From assembly GCF_004027225.2 (NCBI RefSeq), contig NC_044301.2:19024598-19088597 (forward strand): DNA of 64,000 nt, given 5' to 3'. The notes beneath the pieces were generated by a model. That model was given only the letters and a program-made list of their open reading frames with translations. It made no database searches and was not told where the DNA came from. Positions 46,301-58,300 of the stretch are shown here, one piece after another. The position numbers and the translations under genes are program-made. This stretch comes from Strigops habroptila (taxonomy: Eukaryota; Chordata; Aves; Psittaciformes; Psittacidae). Within the stretch, counting starts at the first letter, position 1. Every line of letters starts with the position of its first letter.

Positions 46301-49300
46301 TTCACATCTTGCCCGGCCCGGACTGGTCCAAGGGCTACTGCATGAACTATTTCTTGTTTAATTTGTTCAAAGGCTTGCTGTTACTGAGGGCCACATTTGA
46401 AATCATTCTTCTTCCGGGTCACGTGGTAGAGAGGGCTTACAATCCGACTGTAATTTGGGATATGCATTCTCCAGAACCCCACAACACCTATGAAAGCTTG
46501 TGTTTCTTTCTTGTTAGTTGGGGGAGACATTGCTGTTATCTTGTTGATCACGTCTGTGGGGATCTGGCAATGTCCATCTTGCCATTTTATTCCCAAAAAT
46601 TGAATCTCCTGTGCAGGTCCCTTGACCTTACTCTGTTTTATGGCAAAACCGGCCTTCAGAAGGATTTGGATTATCTTCCTCCCTTTCTCAAAAACTTCTT
46701 CCGCTGTATCACCCCACACGATGATGTCATCAATGTATTGCAGGTGTTCTGGAGCTTGCCCGTTCCAGTGCAGTCTGGATCAGTCCTTGGCAGATGCTAG
46801 GGTTGTGTTTCCACCCCTGGGGCAGTTGGTTCCAAATGTACTGAACGACCCTCCAAGTAATAGCTAAATGTAGCCTGCACTCTGGTGCCAAAGGAATTGA
46901 GAAAAACGCATTGGCAGTATCAATTCTGGCATCCCACTTGGCTGCCTTTGACTCCAGTTCATACTGAAGTTCTAGCATGTCCAGTATGGCAGCCCTCAAT
47001 GGTGGTGTGACTTCGTTCAGGCCACGATAGTCTACTGTTAGTCTCCACTCTCCATTAGAGTTTTGCACTGGCCACATGGGGCTATTAAAGGGTGAGCGGG
47101 TCCCTGCTGATCACTCCTTGGCTCTCCAGTCTACGGATCAGCTTATGGATGGGAATCAGGGAGTCTAGGTTGGTGCGATATTGCCGCTGGTGCACTGCTG
47201 TGGTTGTGATTCGCAATTGTTGTTCTTCGACCTTCAGCAACCCCACAACAGAAGGATCCTCTGAGAGACCAGGCAAGATGGACAGCTTCTTAATTTCCTC
47301 CGTCTCCAAGGCAGTGATACCAAAAGCCCATCGGTACCCTTTTGGGTCTTTGAAGTACCCTCTCCTGAGATAGTCTATGCCAAGGATGCATGGAGCCCCT
47401 GGACCAGTCACAGTGGGGTGCTTTTGCCACTTCCTCCGAGTCAGGCTGATTTCAGCCTCCAGTACAGTCAACTCTTGGGATCCTCCTGTCACTCCAGAAA
47501 CACAAATGGGTTCCACCCCTTGATACCTTGATGGCATCAGGGCACACTGTGCACCGGTATCTACTAGAGCCTTATACTCCTGTAGGACTGGTGTGCCAGG
47601 TCATCTGATCCACACAGTCCAGTAAACCCGATTGTCCCTCTCCTCCACCTGGCTGGAGGCAGGGCCCCTCTAATAGTGATCATAAGATTCTTCACTTATA
47701 TCTTGTAGATAGCGATTAGTATTCCTTATCACAGGAGCTGGAGTAAAATCAGCTCTTCCACTTCATCTTGGAAGCAGCGCACTGAAGACTGGAGCAGCAA
47801 CTTTCATGGGAGGATCATCCTTGTCCATTGTTCGCCAATTCACGCACCCATTCCTCCAGAACTGAGGTAGGTTTTCCATCCCACTTTCTCATATCTTCTC
47901 CGTGATCCCGCAGGTAAAACCATAGGGTGGCTCATGGCGTCTATCTCCTACATCTTCTCACTTGAGCAGTAGGGCACCTTCTGTTAATAGTTGAGACACG
48001 GGTTGTTACACGTGCGGAGCTGGAAAGATCGATAGGTTCTCTCCATTGTTTGAACTCCTGGGATGGTTTTTCCACAGCTGAAATGATGGAAGGGGTGAGA
48101 TTGTCTTCGAACTCTCGGAGTTGACGATTCAGTTCATGCACTGTTGGTGGGGCTGCCTCGCTCCATGTCATTGATGCCAGTGTGTGGGCATATGATGATG
48201 GTGCACTCCGTGTAAGTTTCTGCCACAGGGGTTGTGTACATTCGACTTCATCTGGATCTACGGATGCATTCCTGGCATCTAGTCTATGATAGATCATCTC
48301 TAGAATGGCTGATTCCCTCAGGGACTAGATGCCTCTCTCTGTCATGGTCCACTTTGCTGAACAACACATAACATTGCCCTTGTAGGGAAGCCTTTCCTTC
48401 ACAACTGCCAAGAGCCGCCTCCAAAGGCTGAGGGCTCACTTCTCTCTTGCAATCACTTTGTCAATTCCTCCTTCCCTAGCAAGTGATCCCAGCTTCTTGG
48501 CTTCCCTACCTTCTGATTCGTGACCATCGGCCCCATTGTCCCAGCATTGGAGCAACCAGGTGATGATGTGGTCACCTGGAAGACGGGTGAAATCTTTCCG
48601 CATATTCCACAGCTCAGTCGAGGTCCGGGTTCGACAAGTCACCTCTTCTTCCTCTGCCTCTGATCCACGTAGTAGTAAATCTTGTTCAGATGCTGTCCCC
48701 TGTAATAAGTGCATAGGGTCTTCACCTACCTTCAATGCATGGGTTGCTCTTTGTGCCTCTGGTTTCCCTTTCCCCTTGCTTAAGGGGTCAACCAATATTG
48801 TCACTAACTGACCATTTGGTTTAGCTGCAGTTTCTATCACTGTAGTTGGAGTGGCTGCAATGTCTGTTGCCAGGGTTGGTGCAGCTGCTGTGCTTGGGGG
48901 TTGATTAACACCAACAGCTGCGTTGTCTGTTGCTTTCAGGGTTTGAGTAGCTATTGTACTTGTCACTGGAGTTGAGTAACTGCGTTGTCTTTTGTGGTCA
49001 GGGTTTGAGCAACTGCTGTGCTTGTCACTGGGGTTGGTGTAGCTGCTGTGCTTGGAGTTGGAGTAGCTGCATTGTCTGTTGCTTTGCCATCAGATCCAGA
49101 GACATTTTTTTCCCTTTGAAGGTGCTGGATAGTGTTGAGCAGGGCTCTGTAGGCATAGGCCAAGCCCCAGCACACTGCAGCAAGTTGTCCCTCTCTGGTG
49201 TAACCAGGAAGACATCACACCTCGTTTAAGTGTTTTACTAGTTCTTCCGGATTTTCCACTTGTTCAGAGGTAAAGTTCCAAAGCACTGGAGGGGCCCACT

Positions 49301-52300
49301 GGCCTAGATACTTGCCCATACTGTCGCACACACCCTGCCACTCATGACTATCTAGCCTCGGGGAAAATCACTTGGTGATCCTCCTACATCATCGTCTAAC
49401 CCTAGACCAGATTTGAACCCCGTACTGCTTAACTATGGAGATCAGATGAAATAGGATGTTCCCAGGGTGGGATGGCCGTAGGTAAAACACACGCCGTATG
49501 TGTGCCAACATGCTGATCCCCAGCAAAATCAGCAGGCAGGTCTCAAGGGTATTCCAAGGCCATCCAAAACCTTCAGAACTCTCAAATGCTGTTGTAAATA
49601 GCCTGGTGGGGGAGCGGGGGGTGTAAGGGAATGCCTCCTTCATAGGTTGACCCCCCAAGGAGAAAAAGATATGTAATTGATAAAAAAATTTCATTATATA
49701 CCTCCCAAAGTATAGAGGTGAGGACCACGCTGGGAACGCAAGCCAGACCAGTTTCATGATCGATGAGTCTATTGCATTACAAGTCATTACCATGAAGTAC
49801 AGTGAAACAAGAACCTTAGCCCAGGCCCCCCAGCCGATAAACGCTAAAACAGCAAATACTGGCTGCATGTAAGGTACAACATGCTGAAACTCTGAGATCA
49901 AGTGCAACAACTCCGAGAGCAAATAAACCAACATTGTGACGAGTGACTATTAATCCAAAACAATGAATGCTTATCACAAATATGATTAGACACACTCTGG
50001 TCAGATATGTCATTATCTCAACCCTTCACGACCCACGTTGGGTGTCACAAAGAACTGTCGTGGTTTAAGCCAAGCCGGTAACTCAGAACCACGCAGTCGC
50101 TCGCTCACTACCCCCCTTCTTCCTCCCCCCGCTCCCGGAGGGATGGGGAGGAGAATTCGAAGAATGTAACTCCCATGGGTTGAGATAAGAACAGTCCAGT
50201 AACTAAGGTATAATACAAAACCACTACTGCTGCCACCAATAATAATAATGAGAAGGGGAATAAGAAGGGAAGAGGATACAATTGCTCACCACCCGCCGAC
50301 CGATACCCAGCCCCACCCGAGCAGTGATCTGGGCCTTCCGGGTAACTCCCCCCAGTTTACATACTGGGCATGACGTTTCATGGTATGGAATACCCCTTTG
50401 GCCAGTTTGGGTCATGTGTCCTGTCTCTGCTTCCTCCTGGCTTCCCCTCCTGCCTGGCAGAGCATGAGACTGAGAAAGTCCTTGGTCGGAGTAAACATTA
50501 CTTAGCAACAACTAAAAACATCAGTGTTATCAGCATTGTTCCCAGGCTGAAAGTCAAAAACACAGCACTGCACCAGCTACTAAGAAGGAGAAAAAATGAC
50601 TGCTGTAGCTGAACCCAGGACAAACACAAAATTCAAGAACTTTAAGAACAGGTTTGTACCACTTCAATGTTTATAGTAATGTCTTTATTAATAGTGTTGC
50701 CATTTCTCTTCCTTCACCTGGTGTTTCCAATGTAAACTACTAATTGAACAAGTCACATTCTTTCACACATAATTAAGTAGATTTTTATCATTTCCTCAGT
50801 CACTAAGGGATAGTTTGTCCAAACATTTAATATTAACTTTTGGGATGACCTGCAGAGAGATTAAGTAGTACAAAACCTCCTCATATTCCCAGAGCACTAG
50901 AGACCACTGATCAGAATTTAATTTTCCCCATCTACCATATCATTAGGATCTACAGGAACTGCACGCAAGACCCAACTGTACAGGAGACTCTGACAGAACA
51001 CAATCAGAAAACAATGCCAGAACTTGGGATGAACAACCAATGGGGGTAGGGGGGGAAGTCACTCCTAAAACTAATGACCAACTTGGTGCACTTTTAGAAT
51101 CCTTCATTTGCAAAAGTAACTTACAGTAGAAGGTAAAGCTGTATTTCAGATGAGATGAGGGCTTGCCATTTATTAAGCAGGGCACACATAGGAGTAACAC
51201 AGTCAGAAACCACAATCAGCAACAGAATACTTCGTCCCATGAAAAGACAGTCATTTCATTTCTGCCTCTACATATTTGCAGCTTTTCCAGGAAATTATTT
51301 ACATATTCATGAGATTTCCAGGAATTCTAATATTTGCATTCTAATTGCATGTGCGCTTTTATGCTGAGTGGGGGTCTCTGGTGGTCCCCAGTGGCCCCCG
51401 GTAGTCTTCCTCACTGTGTTTACTGAATGACCTCAGTGCTGGCGCATGCTCACAAGGTCCTAGTGCTGAGTTAGCAGTTGGTATGTCCTTGCTTTTGTTC
51501 TGTCCCGGTCTCTGCTACCTTGAAGAATGTCATCTTTAAGAACGAAGACCTCAGGCCCACAATAGGAAAGGATCAGGTTCGAGATCATCTTAGGAACCTG
51601 AATGTGCACAAGTCCATGGCACCTAATGAAATCCATCCACGGGCCCTGAAGGAGCTAGCGAATGAAGTTGCTAAGCCACTGTCTATCGTATTTGAAAAAT
51701 CATGGCAGTCAGGTGAAGTTCCCGATGACTGGAAAAAGGGAAATATAACCCCCATTATCAAGAAGGGGAAAATGGAAGACCCAGGGAACTACAGACCAGT
51801 CAGTCTCACCTCTGTGCCTGGCAAAATCTTGGAGCAGATTCTCCTGGAAAGCATGCTAAGGCACATGAAAAACAACAAGGTGGTTGGTGACAGCCGACAT
51901 GGCTTCACTAAGGGGAAATCCTGCCTGACCAATTTGGTGGCTTTCTATGACGGGGCTACAGAACTGATGGATGGGGCAAAGCAGTTGAAATCATCTACCT
52001 GGACTTGTGCAAAGCATTTGACACTGTTCTGCATGACATCCTTGTCTCTAAATTGGAGAGACATCAATTTGATGGATGGACCACTTGGTGGATAAGGAAT
52101 CGGCTGGATGGCTGCACGCAAAACGTTGGGGTCATCGGCTCAATGTCCAATTGGAGACCAGTAATGAGTGGTGTCCCTCAGGGGTTGGTGTTTGGACCGA
52201 TCTTCTTCAACATCTTTGTCGGCAACAAGGACAGTGGGATTGATGCACCCTCAGCAAGCTTGCCAACAACACTAAGTTATGTGGTTCTGTCCTGGGTTCA

Positions 52301-55300
52301 GCTGTAGCAGTTATTTTTCTTCTTCCTAGTAGCTGGTGCAGTGATGTATTTTCAACTTTAGTCTGAGAACAGTGCTGATAATACACCGATGTTTTAGTTG
52401 TTGCTAAGTAATGCTTACGCCGAATCAAGGACTTTTCAGTCTCTCACACTCTGCCAGTGAGGAGGGGCAAGGGAAGCCAGGAAGAAGCCGAGACAGGATA
52501 CCAAACCCAAACTAGCCAAAGGGGTATTCCATACAACAGCATGTCATGCCCAGTATAGAAACTGGGGGGAGTTACACGGAAGGCGCAGATCACTGCCTGG
52601 GTCGTGCTGGGTATCAGTCAGCAGGTGGTGAGCAATTGTATTGTGCATCACTTGTGTTTATTGTTTTCTTTTCCTTTTCCCCTTTTAGTTTTATATTCTC
52701 TCTCCTTATTATTTCCCTTATCATTATTATTATTCATGGCAGTAGTAATGGATTTGTATTATACCTTAGTTACTGGACTGTTCTTATCTCAACCTGTGAG
52801 ATTTACATTCTTTCAATTCTCCTCCCCACCCCTCTGGGAGCTGGGGGGAAGGCAGCGGGGAGTGAGCGAGCAGCTGCGTGGTTCTGAGTTACCGGCTTGG
52901 CTTAAACCACGACAGGTTTGGTTGATATGGTGGAGGGAAGGGATGCCATCCAGAGGGACCTTGATACACTTGTGAGGTGGGCCGATGCCAACCTCTTGAA
53001 GTTCAACCAAGCCAAGTGCAAGGTCCTACACCTGGGTCGGGGCAATCCCAGGCACAGCTACAGGTTGGGTGGAGAAGAGATTCAGAGCAGCCCTGGAGAG
53101 AAGGACTTGGGGGTGTTGGCTGATGAGGAACTGAACATGAGCCAGATTCAGTGTGCGCTCGCAGCCCAGAAAGCCAACCGTATCCTGGGCTGCATCAAAA
53201 GAAGCGTGACCAGCAGGTCAAAGGAGGTGATCCTGCCCCTCTACTCTGCTCTTGTGAGACCCCACTTGGAGTACCATGTGGAGTTCTGGTGTCCTCAACA
53301 TAAAAAGGACATGGAGCTGTTGGAGCAAGTCCAGAGGAGGGCCACGAGGATGATGAGAGGGCTGGAGCACCTCCCATATGAAGACAGGCTGAGAGAGTTG
53401 GGGCTGTTCAGCCTGGAGAAGAGAAGGCTGCGTGGAGACCTCAGAGCAGCCTTCCATTATCTGAAGGGGGCCTACAAGGATGCTGGAGAGGGACTCCTCA
53501 TCAGGGACTGTAGTGATAGGACAAGGGATAATAGGTTCAAACTTATACAGGGGAAGTTTAGGTTAGATGTAAGGAACAACTTCTTTACTGTGAGGGTGGT
53601 GAGGCACTGGAACAGGTTGCCCAAGGAAATTGTGAATGCTCCATCCCTGGCAGCGTTCAAGGCCAGGTTGGACGGAGTCTTGGGTAACATGGTCTAATGC
53701 GTGGTGTCCCTGCCCATGTCAGGGGGGTTGGAACTAGATGATCTTAAGGTCCTTTCCAACCCTAACTGGTCTATGATTCTATGAAGGTTAGCATCCTTGG
53801 TCTTATTTACTGTCTACTTAGTTTTTATCAGTCCTGTGATGTTCCTTCCCCCGTAAGGACAATCAGATGGACATTCCTTACTCCCTTCGTGTTAGCAGGT
53901 TAGAACAGTTTGCTGTATTTTACTATGTTAAAGGCACACACACTATTGTTAGTTTAAACCTATAATTCAAGCCTACACCTCCATTATCATGCTCTTTTTT
54001 AGTAACAATTTAATTTAGCTTTTCTCAAAGGCCAGTGCTTACACAGCACTTACCATACATTCCACAGCAAATTATTAGCCTCATTGGCTATGTCTTCAAT
54101 ATAGTTTTTGTTAATCTCTCTGCATTTCTTTGGAGAGAGCTGGTTAGCCTCTAGTCCAGTGCTGCACTACAACCAAACAAGAGAACCAGGGCTGGGAAAC
54201 AAGCAAACCAAGAAAGGAAAAACTTAAAACATTATCAGCAGAGTGAATGAAGAGATCTCTCTTGAAGTGTTTATTGCCAGAAAACCAGACTAGTTTCCTA
54301 TTCTCTATGAAAACTGGGCCACAGTGGAACTGAATCATTGGTAAATTTTCTTCTGTTGTAGAAAGACTCTGTCAGTACTTGCTTTGCATTCAATAATTTT
54401 CAGAATCATTTTTTATAATGAAATACTTAGCAATTTTAGAACATGAAATGCTGTTTCTTGCTAATACAGACTGTATGCAATTTTCAACAGTTCTTTCTAA
54501 TCATAAAGATTAATTCAGCTAATATCTTGCTGTGCTTTACAATAATGCTATTATTCATTTTAAAATGGGGAAGCAGCATACAGAAAATGACGATATTGCT
54601 CAAGGCTGCTCATACAAAGACATCAGGTGACAATTCAATGCAATTTCCAAACTGCACTGCAACACCTGGACCAAAAAAAGAATAGGTATCCAGTACAGAT
54701 TATTCTATAATAGCAGTAACTACTCAACTGTAAATCCAAGATTTCAGTAGACAAAATTGCTTACCAAAAAACTCTCACTAGAATAATGTTGCAAGATAAA
54801 TGTTGGATCTGGATCTTGATGGGCAAAATAAGATTTGTCTTGACTGACATTCCAGACCAAGAATCTCCACGCCGTTTATGCAAAAATCATCCTGGACAGC
54901 AAACCTCACGACAGACTCAAGCTAGCAGCTCAGGAAGCAAAAGCAAGCGGTTTGAAATCTCTGGAATATTTTTTGTCCTATTAAACCTACTGAAGCATTA
55001 ATTTAAAAGATCTCTCAAATATCCTATATTGAGAATAGCTACAAAAACTGAACTATTTTTGAAAATGGGATAACTCAATGGCTAGATCAGTTTTAAAACT
55101 GGAATAAACACACCTCTTTCAGAAGCTCAACAAGGGGTATCATGATGTCTTTTGTTGCCATGTCATCACAGACTTCAAATCCCCCACAAGCATTCAGATT
55201 ACTGGGAAAACCAAATACATGCTTTGATCAGATACAATACTCTGCAGGAACATTAAAAAAACAAAAACAAACACACACCAAACCAAAACACAAACCCCAA

Positions 55301-58300
55301 AACAAACCAAACCACCATGCATTCAGTATTCTTCTCTAAAGGTTATGGTACTGTTTGTTTTAAAATCAATCTACTTAATCAGTAACTTTCATCTTCTACC
55401 TTCCTAACATAAAAGGATAACTGGTATTAGGGAAAAAAATTAATTTTTACTTACTTGTCTAGCATAACTAGAAAGCTTATCTGTACTAAAACATTACTTC
55501 TGTCAGGTACTACTCAGTGTAAGATACAACATGAATGTTACTAAGTATTAGAATTACATTTTTGTACAAATAAAGCAAGTTGCAGGTCTGACTGCAGAAT
55601 AGTGACTCAAACTGATGCTGTTCAATATTTAAAAGTTCCTCAAAAAGACAGCTCTGTGCATTCCCTAACCCACCACTCCTACAGGGTTACCAAGACACAA
55701 AATGCCATACTAACAGCATTCAAGTTCTCTGTATTTCTTCATACCACTATCAATTTTTTTTCTTAACATAAGGATGAAAAACAATGCATTCCACTAGGAG
55801 TAGGTAAAATGGTAGTAACTGAATTAAACTCTGCTCCTGCCATTAAAGTCCCATGGCAGCCTATTGGAGCAAGAAAAGCCGCACTCTCAGGGATTTCAAC
55901 TGACAGGCATATTTACTCGAAATGGAGTTAAAGCAAGAAAGAATCATAGAATAGGAAGGGTTGGAAAGGACCTTAAGATCATCTAGTTCCAACCCCCCTA
56001 CCATGGGCAGGGACACCTCACACTAAACCATGTCACCCAAGGCTCTGTCCAACCTGGCCTTGAACACTGCCAGGGATGGAGCATCCACAACCTCCCTGGG
56101 CAACCCATTCCAGTGCCTCACCACCCTCACTGTAAATAACTTCTTCCTTATATCTAATCTAAACTTCCCCTGTTTAGGTTTGAACCCATTACCCCTTGTC
56201 CTACCACTACAGTCCCTAAGGAAGAGTCCCTCCCCAGCATCCTTATAGGCCCCCTTCAGATACTGGAAGGCTGCTATGAGGTTTCCACGCAGCCTTCTCT
56301 TCTCCAGGCTGAACAGCCCCAACTCTCTCAGCCTGTCTTCATATGGGAGGTGCTCCAGCCCTCTTATCATCCTCATGGCCCTCCTCTGGACTTGCTCCAA
56401 CAGCTCCATGTCCTTTTTATGTTGAGGACACCAGAACTGTACACAGCACTCCAAGTGAGGTCTCATGAGAGCAGAGTAGAGGGGCAGGATCACCTCCTTT
56501 GACCTGCTGGTCACGCTTCTTTTGATGCAGCCCAGGATATGGTTGGCTTTCTGGGCTGCGAGTGCACACTGCCGGCTCATGTTAAGCTTCTTGTGAACCA
56601 ACACCCCCAAGTCCTTCTCTGCAGGGCTGCTCTGAATCTCTTCTCTGCCCAACCTGTAGCAGTGCCTGGGATTGCCCTGACCCAGGTGTAGGACCTTACG
56701 CTTGGCTTGGTTAAACTTCATAAGGTTGGCATCGGCCCACCTCACAAGCATGTCAAGGTCCCTCTGGATGGCATCCCTTCCCTCCAGTTTATCAACCAAA
56801 CCACACAGCTTGGTGTCGTCGGCAAACTTGCTGAGGGCGCACTCAATCCCACTGTCCATGTCACCGACAAAGATGTTGAACAGGACCGGTCCCAACACCA
56901 ATCCCTGAGGGACACCACTCGTTACAGGTTTTAACAGAAAAACCCCACTCTTTTCCATGCCAGGAGTACCTCATTCTAACCAAATATTAGCAATTGCTTA
57001 CCGGAGGGCACCTGCAGCTGTCTCACGAACAGCTAAACCGTTATCCATCAACAACAGTCCTAAACAGACATCTCTCTGCAGAAAGGCTGGGATTGCATGC
57101 TTCTGCAACAGCTTGGAAATACTGGCACAGGCATACTCTCTCACTTCAACACTTGGATGCTACAGCTGGGGAGACACAAACAGAGCAGATTGGGGTGAGA
57201 GAAAAGGTAGCTGGAAGTTTTTATTGAGTGAAAAGACTAATCTGCCTTTTGATTTGCAGGCCCAGCACTGTAGCTCCTCTTTTATTGCTCCAGAATGGAA
57301 TCAAGAGCTTTCAACTTCCATGGAAGTTTATATACCCTTGCCCGGGTTATGTGTGCTAACTGTATGACTAGATAAATACTATTCTTGGTGTTTAACGAGA
57401 GAGCCATAGTTCAGATGCAGATTTGACACTAGCTGTCCCTGGTGAGACCTGATAGCTACTTTCGATTACCATGTTTAAAAAGAAACAGACAAAAGTGGAA
57501 GGGGAAATACCATCAAGGAAATATAACAGACATAAAATATGCCACCATACAGATAAACTGAAGAATCAAAAAATACAAAAAAACCATGACAGCCTTTAGA
57601 CTAAAAACATTTGCCTAAAGTCAAGGAACAAGTGTTCTCTATATTCACAAGACAACACTGACTTGTGCTGTAACAGAGGTTTAGATGTGATATAAGAATT
57701 GCAAACCATAAAAATAATAACATCAGAAGTGCCTGTCCTGGGAAGTCATGAGGTTCATCAAAAACCTAACAGATAAATATCTGCTGAAGAGCAGACTGGA
57801 AAAGAGTGGTACATCACATCCTGCCTCACTGACACTGAGGTCTCTGCATTCATCCTCACCTGTGCATTTATGTAATTATTTTTATTTTTTTAATATAAGA
57901 TTAAATAGGTTAGTCCGGAAGAATAATCAAGCAGTGATTTGTTCAATGAGTTCAGTTAGGTGAAGTGAACAAAGGGGATTTATTTACTTAAAGGAAAACA
58001 GATTTTCTACTATCAATTCTAAAGTCACATGTGCATAAGAAGGTTTAAACTAGGTTTTATCTGTAATACTTAAACCAAAACCAGAAATGTGGCCAAACCC
58101 AGTCTTTTCAGCATTTTCTATGAGTTATTTCTTACATGTAGATCTTGGACTCATCGCCTTGGCTACCTTGTAGGAACACTCTCCAGTCAGGCAGACTGAA
58201 GCCAAGGACTGCAATTCCTTCAAAGCCTCTCCTGGGACGAGGAGCTCAGAGCAGCCCCTCCGGACCAGTCAGGAAGGCGAGAACGAGAGAGCCCGGACGG

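Larger units (their letters stand above)
43502..50622 (-). mobile_element. ERVL-like provirus D, both LTRs
   Basis: 7.1-kb minus-strand provirus with the same layout as B: 5' LTR 50622-50056, decayed primer site, gag, TAG, pro-pol, 3' LTR 44066-43502, and no env. Flanks AACAG (43497-43501) and AACAC (50623-50627) match at four of five bases, consistent with a decayed 5-bp duplication. Many frameshifts in gag and pol. Lies in a HEATR3 intron in the same orientation as the gene. Confidence 0.93.

Noticed and set aside
55255-55320. CA/A-rich region as a retrotransposon tail
   Set aside because: Simple sequence with no element upstream in either orientation.
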